From contig CANQKZ010000014.1 in the NCBI GenBank assembly GCA_947624585.1, positions 1 through 34,436 of the forward strand: a stretch of DNA of 34,436 nt, in the 5' to 3' direction. Below the pieces are notes generated by a model. The model saw only the letters and a program-made list of their open reading frames with translations, made no database searches and had not been told where the DNA came from. Position 1 is the stretch's first letter. Each line of letters opens with the position of its first letter. This document shows, piece by piece, positions 30,096 to 34,436 of the stretch. Both the position numbers and the translations under genes were made by a program. The DNA comes from an uncultured Oscillospiraceae bacterium. Its GTDB lineage: Bacteria; Bacillota; Clostridia; Oscillospirales; Oscillospiraceae.

Positions 30096-30123
30096 AAAAA
30101 GGATGCCCGGCATCGCCGGGCAT
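30096..30123 (-). terminator. Rho-independent terminator of the rpmG-rplA operon
   Basis: On the minus strand ATGCCCGGC and GCCGGGCAT (30103-30123) form a 9-bp stem with a 3-nt loop, then CCTTTTTA. Confidence 0.85.
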
Positions 30124-30128
30124 GGGGT

Positions 30129-30821
30129 TTAGAGGGTCTTCATCGCGTTGATCTTGATGCCGGGGCCCATGGTGGAGGCGGTCACGCAAGAGCGGATGTA
30201 CTGGCCCTTGGCGGCGGCGGGCTTGGCGCGGAGGAGCGCGTTCATGAGAGCGTTGTAGTTCTCGGTGAGCTTCTCGGGGCCGAAGGACACCTTGCCGATG
30301 GGGCAGTGGATGATGTTGGTGCGGTCCAGGCGGTACTCGATCTTACCGGCCTTGACCTCGGTGATGGCCTGGGTCAGATTGGGGGTGACGGTGCCTGCCT
30401 TGGGGGAGGGCATCAGGCCCTTGGGGCCCAAGGTCTTACCGAGACGGCCCACGATGCCCATCATGTCGGGGGTGGCGATGACTACGTCGAACTCGAACCA
30501 GTTCTCCTTCTGGATCTTCTCCACCATGTCCATGGCGCCCACGTAATCGGCGCCCGCGTCGATGGCCTCCTGCTTGCGCTCCTCCTTGCAGAACACCAGG
30601 ACCCGGCGGGTCTTGCCGGTGCCGTGGGGGAGGACCACCGCGCCGCGCACCTGCTGGTCGGCGTGGCGGGAGTCGACGCCAAGCTTTACGTGGAGCTCAA
30701 CAGTCTCGTCAAATTTGGCCTTGCTGGTCTTGGTGATCAGATCGAAGGCGTCCTGGGGCTCGTACTGGACGGAGCGGTCGACAAGCTTTGCGCTGTCCTT
30801 GTATTTCTTTCCTCTGAACAT
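30129..30821 (-). CDS. rplA: 50S ribosomal protein L1
   Basis: A 230-residue L1, the mobile stalk protein that binds 23S rRNA at the tRNA exit and can repress its own m[53 protein letters not shown] and [15 protein letters not shown] are family hallmarks. ATG at 30821 has AGGAGG 9 nt upstream, inside the end of rplK, so the genes are coupled. It is the last gene of its operon here. Confidence 0.98.
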   Translation of the reverse strand: MFRGKKYKDSAKLVDRSVQYEPQDAFDLITKTSKAKFDETVELHVKLGVDSRHADQQVRGAVVLPHGTGKTRRVLVFCKEERKQEAIDAGADYVGAMDMVEKIQKENWFEFDVVIATPDMMGIVGRLGKTLGPKGLMPSPKAGTVTPNLTQAITEVKAGKIEYRLDRTNIIHCPIGKVSFGPEKLTENYNALMNALLRAKPAAAKGQYIRSCVTASTMGPGIKINAMKTL

Positions 30822-30825
30822 AGTC

Positions 30826-31254
30826 TCAGCCCTCCTCTACTACGATGCCCATGCTGCGGGCGGTACCGGCGATCATGCTCATGGCGGCCTCGATGGAACC
30901 GGCGTTTAGGTCGTTCATCTTGGTCTCGGCGATCTTGCGAACGTCTTCCTTGCTGATCTTGGCGACCTTGTCCCGCTGGGGGACGCCGGAGCCCTTCTCG
31001 ATGTTGCAGTACTTCTTCAGCAGCACCGCGGCGGGGGCGGACTTGGTGACGAAGGTGAAGCTGCGGTCGGAATAGACGGTGATGACCACGGGGGTGATCA
31101 TGCCCATGTCGGCCTTGGTGCGCTCGTTGAATTCCTTGGTGAAGGCGCCGATGTTGACGCCGTGCTGGCCAAGGGCGGGGCCTACGGGGGGCGCGGGAGT
31201 CGCGCGGCCCGCAGGGATCTGAAGCTTGATGATTCCTGTTACTTTCTGTGCCAC
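30826..31254 (-). CDS. rplK: 50S ribosomal protein L11
   Basis: A 142-residue L11 of the GTPase-associated centre. [38 protein letters not shown] and the rRNA-binding domain ending [13 protein letters not shown] are typical. Start is GTG at 31254 after AGGAGG. The gap to nusG holds three hairpins. Confidence 0.98.
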   Translation of the reverse strand: MAQKVTGIIKLQIPAGRATPAPPVGPALGQHGVNIGAFTKEFNERTKADMGMITPVVITVYSDRSFTFVTKSAPAAVLLKKYCNIEKGSGVPQRDKVAKISKEDVRKIAETKMNDLNAGSIEAAMSMIAGTARSMGIVVEEG

Positions 31255-31368
31255 TTTCGTGAACCTCCTAATATTGATGTGGTCAGGCGGAGCGGTCTTC
31301 GTTTTCCGCTCCTCCCACAGCGCCGGGGGGCGCTAATGCCCTTTCGGGCGGGGAAATGCGTATTTTTT
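31255..31368 (-). promoter_or_regulatory. Structured nusG-rplK intergenic region
   Basis: Three hairpins lie in 114 nt: GGAGCGG/CCGCTCC (31289-31295/31306-31312), AGCGCC-CCCC-GGCGCT (31319-31334) and GCCC-GAAA-GGGC (31338-31349). In other bacteria L1 binds the mRNA just before rplK to shut the operon down; whether any of these stems is that site cannot be told here. Confidence 0.4.
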
Positions 31369-31893
31369 TCAGTCCTGGGCCAGCTCGATCTGGTCGAAGT
31401 CCAGCTCTACGGGGGTCTCCCGTCCGAACATGGAGACGACTACGCGGACGATCTGCTTTTCCATGTCCAGCTCCTCCACCGTGCCGAAGAAGCCCTCCAG
31501 AGGACCGTCGCTCACGCGGATGCGGCTTCCCACGCTGAAATCCACCCTGAAGTCGCGCTTTTCGACGCCGAGGGCCAATATCTCGGCCTCGGAGAGGGGG
31601 ATGGCCTTGTTGCCGGTGCCCACAAAGCCCGTGCAGCCGCGCACGTTGCGCACAAGATGCCAGCTTTCGTCGGTCAGGATCATCTTGACCAGCACGTAGC
31701 CGGGGAAAACCTTGCGCTCATAGGTCTTTTCCTGCCCGTCCTCAAGCTCGGTCACCGTCTCGAGGGGGATGTTGACCTCCTGGATGAGGTCTGTCATGTT
31801 CCGGTTCTCCGCCGATTTCATGACGGTGTCGGCCACGGCGTTCTCGTAGCCGGAGTAGGTATGGACCACATACCACTTTGCTTCCTGTGCCAT
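31369..31893 (-). CDS. nusG: Transcription termination/antitermination protein NusG
   Basis: A 174-residue NusG. The NGN domain (WYVVHTYSGYENAVADTV, FPGYVLVKMILTDESWHLVR, GCTGFVGTG) binds RNA polymerase. The KOW domain (FSVGSRIRVSDGPLEGFFG) is C-terminal and links to Rho or the ribosome. ATG at 31893 has GGAG 5 nt upstream, overlapping the end of secE. Confidence 0.98.
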   Translation of the reverse strand: MAQEAKWYVVHTYSGYENAVADTVMKSAENRNMTDLIQEVNIPLETVTELEDGQEKTYERKVFPGYVLVKMILTDESWHLVRNVRGCTGFVGTGNKAIPLSEAEILALGVEKRDFRVDFSVGSRIRVSDGPLEGFFGTVEELDMEKQIVRVVVSMFGRETPVELDFDQIELAQD

Positions 31894-31902
31894 TTGCGCT
31901 CC

Positions 31903-32118
31903 TCAGGCGAAGAGGTTGATCAGGACCTCGACAAGCTTGTTGGCAAGCCAGTCGAATCCGCCCAGGACGACGGCGGAAGCGGCGCAGACGGCAAGCACCA
32001 CGAGCGTGTTGTTGGTGGTCTGCCTGGCGGTGGGCCAAACCACCTTTTTGAGCTCGCTCTTCATGCCACGGAACCAGTCGGACACGCGGGTGAAGAACTT
32101 TTTCTCGGATTTAGCCAT
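31903..32118 (-). CDS. secE: Preprotein translocase subunit SecE
   Basis: A 71-residue single-span SecE of the Gram-positive type. The amphipathic helix GMKSELKKVVWPTARQTTNN is the family signature, followed by the membrane segment TLVVLAVCAASAVVLGGFDW. It stabilises SecY in the export channel. It lies between rpmG and nusG as usual. Confidence 0.96.
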   Translation of the reverse strand: MAKSEKKFFTRVSDWFRGMKSELKKVVWPTARQTTNNTLVVLAVCAASAVVLGGFDWLANKLVEVLINLFA

Positions 32119-32136
32119 TTGTGTTCTCCTTCTCCC

Positions 32137-32298
32137 TTACTTCGTCTCGGTGTGGACTGTGTGCTTGCGGCAGAAACGGCAGTACTTCTTCAGCTCCAGC
32201 TTCTCGGGCGTGTTCCTCTTGTTCTTGGTGGTGTTGTAGTTGCGCTGCTTGCACTCGGAACAGCGAAGGACCACCTTGACTCTGTTTTCTGCGGCCAT
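32137..32298 (-). CDS. rpmG: 50S ribosomal protein L33 (zinc-binding form)
   Basis: A 53-residue L33 from ATG at 32298 (AGGAGG upstream). CSEC...CRFC gives the four zinc ligands, and [20 protein letters not shown] is the family core. The longer frame upstream overlaps the promoter region and is discarded. It is the first gene of the rpmG-secE-nusG-rplK-rplA operon. Confidence 0.97.
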   Translation of the reverse strand: MAAENRVKVVLRCSECKQRNYNTTKNKRNTPEKLELKKYCRFCRKHTVHTETK

Positions 32299-32404
32299 TT
32301 TTCGGCACCTCCTAAAATTTGCCTCCCTGCTTTGAATTGGCCGGGACGGGGCCACCGTGCGCGGGCGCGCAAAAAATAAACCCTCTCGGTCGACAGGTGA
32401 GGAA

Positions 32405-32433
32405 ATTATACCACCGATGCGTGCGCAAGTCAA
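32405..32433 (-). promoter_or_regulatory. Promoter of the rpmG-secE-nusG-rplK-rplA operon
   Basis: TTGACT (32428-32433), 17-bp spacer, TATAAT (32405-32410) on the minus strand. Confidence 0.8.
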
Positions 32434-32475
32434 GAAAAATTTTACGGAAAAGCCCGGGAAAATCGGAAAAAGCCG

Positions 32476-32504
32476 TTGAAAACCGGCGGCGTTTACGGTA
32501 AAGT
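32476..32504 (+). promoter_or_regulatory. Promoter of ruvX
   Basis: TTGAAA (32476-32481), 17-bp spacer, TAAAGT (32499-32504), divergent from the rpmG operon. Confidence 0.6.
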
Positions 32505-32542
32505 AGAGATGCTTGAGCTTATCAAAAAGGAGAAGAGGAAAA

Positions 32543-32950
32543 ATGAGGATACTCGCCGTAGATTACGGGGACCAGCGCACGGGGGTCGCGGTGTCGGACC
32601 CCACCGGGACCCTCGCCGGGGACGCCTTTGTGCTCGCTGAGTGGAACGCGGAGCGTCTGGCGGACAAAATCGCCGCCGAATGCGAAAAGAGGGGCGTGGA
32701 GCGGATCGTTTTGGGAAATCCTATCAACATGGACGGCTCCGCCGGGCCCCGGTCGGAGAAGGCCCGGGCCTTCGGGGCGCTCCTCCGGGAGCGGACGGGG
32801 CTGGAGGTGGTCCTCTGGGACGAGCGGCGCACCACCGTGGAGGCCCATGGGATCCTCACCGCCAACGACCGCCACGGCAAGCGCCGGAAGCAGACCGTGG
32901 ACGCGGTGGCCGCCGCGCTGATTTTGGAGGGGTACCTGGGGAGACGGTGA
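32543..32950 (+). CDS. ruvX: YqgF/RuvX-family putative pre-16S rRNA nuclease / resolvase
   Basis: A 135-residue RNase H-like fold protein. The acidic residues of the active site are in [18 protein letters not shown] (Asp near 7), [28 protein letters not shown] and [14 protein letters not shown]. The family processes the 5' end of 16S rRNA and was first proposed as a Holliday-junction resolvase. ATG at 32543 follows AGAAGAGG and is preferred over an upstream ATG that would start near +1 of the transcript. hemW follows with its own promoter. Confidence 0.93.
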   Translation: MRILAVDYGDQRTGVAVSDPTGTLAGDAFVLAEWNAERLADKIAAECEKRGVERIVLGNPINMDGSAGPRSEKARAFGALLRERTGLEVVLWDERRTTVEAHGILTANDRHGKRRKQTVDAVAAALILEGYLGRR

Positions 32951-32972
32951 GGAGGAATTTTTGTGTTTCCTA

Positions 32973-33001
32973 TTGAAATAACGCCGATGTTGGTTTATAC
33001 T
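32973..33001 (+). promoter_or_regulatory. Promoter of hemW
   Basis: TTGAAA (32973-32978), 17-bp spacer, TATACT (32996-33001). The transcript would start near 33008, after the ATG at 33007, which rules that ATG out as the start. Confidence 0.7.
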
Positions 33002-33036
33002 GTATTATGTCAAGTTTTAAGAGAGGAGGGGGAAAC

Positions 33037-34287
33037 GTGGAGAAGAGGCTTGGGGTATACATCCACATCCCCTTTTGCGCGGGGAAGTGCGCCTACTGCG
33101 ACTTCTACTCGCGGCCGGGCAAGGACGCGCTGATGCCCCGGTATCAGAAGGCGCTTCTGGCCCACTTAAAGGAGGCCGGGCCCCAGCTGGATGGGTACAT
33201 CATCGACACGGTGTACTTCGGCGGCGGGACGCCCAGCTGGTACGGCGCGGCGCGGCTCACGGAGCTCTTCGACGCGCTGAAAAAGTTCGGGCGGGTGATG
33301 GTGGACGGGGAAGTGACCGTGGAGGTCAACCCCGACAGCATCGGCTTCCAGGACCTGGTGAAGCTCCGGAAATGCGGCTTCAACCGGCTTTCCATCGGCG
33401 CACAGTCGGCCAACGACGGCCTTCTCAAGAGCCTGGGGCGGCTCCACAACTGGGCGAAGGTGGAGGAGACGGTGGCCAGCGCCCGGAGTGCCGGGTTTGA
33501 GAACGTCTCCCTGGACCTCATCTACGGCCTGCCCTCCCAGACCAGGGAGGACTGGGCGGACACGCTGACGAAGGCGCTGGGCTTAAAGCCGGACCACTTA
33601 AGCTGCTACGGGCTGAAGATCGAGGAGGGCACGGCGCTGTGGCCCTTCAAGGACTCCCCCTTCATCCCGGACGACGACCTCCAGGCGGATATGTACCTCT
33701 TCGCCGTGGACACCCTGGCCCGGTACGGGTACTGGCAGTACGAGGTGTCCAACTTCGCCCGGCGGGGGTGCGCCTCCCGGCACAATCTCAAATACTGGCA
33801 GATGGGCGAGTACATGGGCTTTGGCGCCGCCGCCCACTCCTGCGTGGCGGGACAGCGGTACTCCTATGTGGCGGACATGGAGCGGTACGCCGACAGCATC
33901 CTCACGGGCCGGAGCGTGGTGGACCACGCCGAGTCGGTGACGGACTTCGAGCGGGCCGGGGAGTACCTGATGCTGGGCCTGCGGACCACCTACGGCATCT
34001 CGGAGCAGGAATATTATGACATCTTCCCCTGCAAGTTCGATATGTGCCGGGAGCTGATGGAGTCCTACGCCAAGCGCGGGTGGATGGTGAAGAACGGGGA
34101 CCGGTGGAGCTTCACGCCGGAGGGGTTCCTTCTGTCCAACACCCTCATCGGGGAGATTTTGGACACCCAGACGCGGCAGCGCGCCAGCATCGTCTCCCCC
34201 TGGAAGAAAGGGAGCGCCGGGGAGTACCAGTACTCCATGTTCCCCAGGCATTCCGAGGACGTGCAGCTGTTCCACGGGATCACCTGA
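33037..34287 (+). CDS. hemW: HemW-like radical SAM heme chaperone
   Basis: A 416-residue radical-SAM protein with YIHIPFCAGKCAYCDF (CX3CX2C, about residues 14-21) for the 4Fe-4S cluster. TVYFGGGTPSW, EVNPDSI, RLSIGAQS, NVSLDLIYGLP and LSCYGLKIEEGTAL follow as in the HemW/HemN-like family. HemW binds heme and hands it to respiratory proteins; it is not the coproporphyrinogen dehydrogenase despite older names. The HemW-type CX3CX2C without a fourth Cys fits. Start GTG at 33037 (GAGGAGGGGG upstream) is fixed by the promoter position. No clear terminator follows. Confidence 0.93.
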   Translation: MEKRLGVYIHIPFCAGKCAYCDFYSRPGKDALMPRYQKALLAHLKEAGPQLDGYIIDTVYFGGGTPSWYGAARLTELFDALKKFGRVMVDGEVTVEVNPDSIGFQDLVKLRKCGFNRLSIGAQSANDGLLKSLGRLHNWAKVEETVASARSAGFENVSLDLIYGLPSQTREDWADTLTKALGLKPDHLSCYGLKIEEGTALWPFKDSPFIPDDDLQADMYLFAVDTLARYGYWQYEVSNFARRGCASRHNLKYWQMGEYMGFGAAAHSCVAGQRYSYVADMERYADSILTGRSVVDHAESVTDFERAGEYLMLGLRTTYGISEQEYYDIFPCKFDMCRELMESYAKRGWMVKNGDRWSFTPEGFLLSNTLIGEILDTQTRQRASIVSPWKKGSAGEYQYSMFPRHSEDVQLFHGIT

Positions 34288-34318
34288 CGCTTTATTTATA
34301 ATGTTAACCGTTTTGTAA

Positions 34319-34347
34319 TTGATTTTTTCCCGGCGCGGGAATATCAT
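34319..34347 (+). promoter_or_regulatory. Promoter with a perfect palindrome in its spacer
   Basis: TTGATT (34319-34324), 17-bp spacer, TATCAT (34342-34347). The spacer holds TTCCCG-GCG-CGGGAA. Its target would lie beyond the window, past the fold-back element. Confidence 0.4.
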
Positions 34348-34351
34348 AGTA

Positions 34352-34436
34352 AGGAAGCTCTGAATAAGTCGACGTGCCGAGTAGCCTGCGCAGATTTTTC
34401 GCCAGAGGAAGGCAAAAAATCTGCGCAGGCTACTCG
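34352..34436. mobile_element. Fold-back element, cut by the window end
   Basis: GGAAGCTCTGAATAAGTCGA (34352-34371) resembles the terminal repeat of insertion elements. It is followed by 26-nt inverted arms (34378-34403 and 34411-34436, CGAGTAGCCTGCGCAGATTTT...), with one mismatch and a 7-nt loop. The opposite end is outside the window. Confidence 0.55.

Noticed and set aside
33007-33036. ATG at 33007 as the hemW start
   Set aside because: It lies at or before the predicted transcription start; the GTG at 33037 has a strong site.

Overview
The window is about 34 kb of GC-rich chromosome from a Gram-positive, anaerobic-type Firmicute. My best guess is a gut clostridium of the Oscillospiraceae kind. 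This is inferred from strong AGGAGG ribosome-binding sites, near-consensus -35/-10 promoters with a 17-bp spacer, an L10 leader, rubrerythrin, TmcAL, XpaC/TelA, an SLH-domain protein with a CsaB-type pyruvyl transferase, and acetate kinase. No tRNA, rRNA, CRISPR array, phage or plasmid gene was seen.

Layout. 1-540 is the start of an HtrA-like protease (-). 541-1628 has no gene but holds copy 1 of a 430-bp structured repeat and a fold-back element. 1629-4802 holds a Na+/Ca2+ antiporter with a 155-nt leader (-), a DUF308 membrane protein (+) and a secreted SLH protein with a long Glu-Pro-Gln-Pro linker (-). 5000-6763 holds rubrerythrin, then rplJ-rplL behind an L10 leader (+). 7371-9029 is a GH2 glycosidase (+). 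9331-12955 is a xpaC-telA-lemA-like-TPM membrane-stress cluster (-). 13057-14331 is obg (-).

14537-25055 is a tight + strand operon for a cell-wall-linked polysaccharide: a MurJ-type flippase, an O-antigen-ligase/polymerase, a GT4 enzyme, two tandem DUF4330 membrane proteins, a GT4-CsaB fusion, and an M16C metallopeptidase. CsaB-type pyruvylation is what SLH domains bind, so this operon and the SLH protein at 3552-4802 plausibly work together.

25056-26496 is a gene-poor island. Two inverted copies of the 430-bp repeat flank a small module with two convergent consensus promoters, a terminated small RNA and a 31-34 residue hydrophobic, lysine-ended peptide. It resembles a type I toxin-antitoxin locus. 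This module and the structured repeat are the most novel items here. 26497-28989 has tmcAL (-) and ackA (+) divergent, and both proteins handle acetate. 29302-30000 is a two-cluster Fe-S protein (-). 30129-32298 is the rpmG-secE-nusG-rplK-rplA operon (-). 32543-34287 holds ruvX and hemW (+). The window ends inside another fold-back element.

The ribosomal cluster is split: rplK-rplA and rplJ-rplL are 23 kb apart and on opposite strands. Five copies of a roughly 161-bp palindromic MITE-like element sit only between genes.
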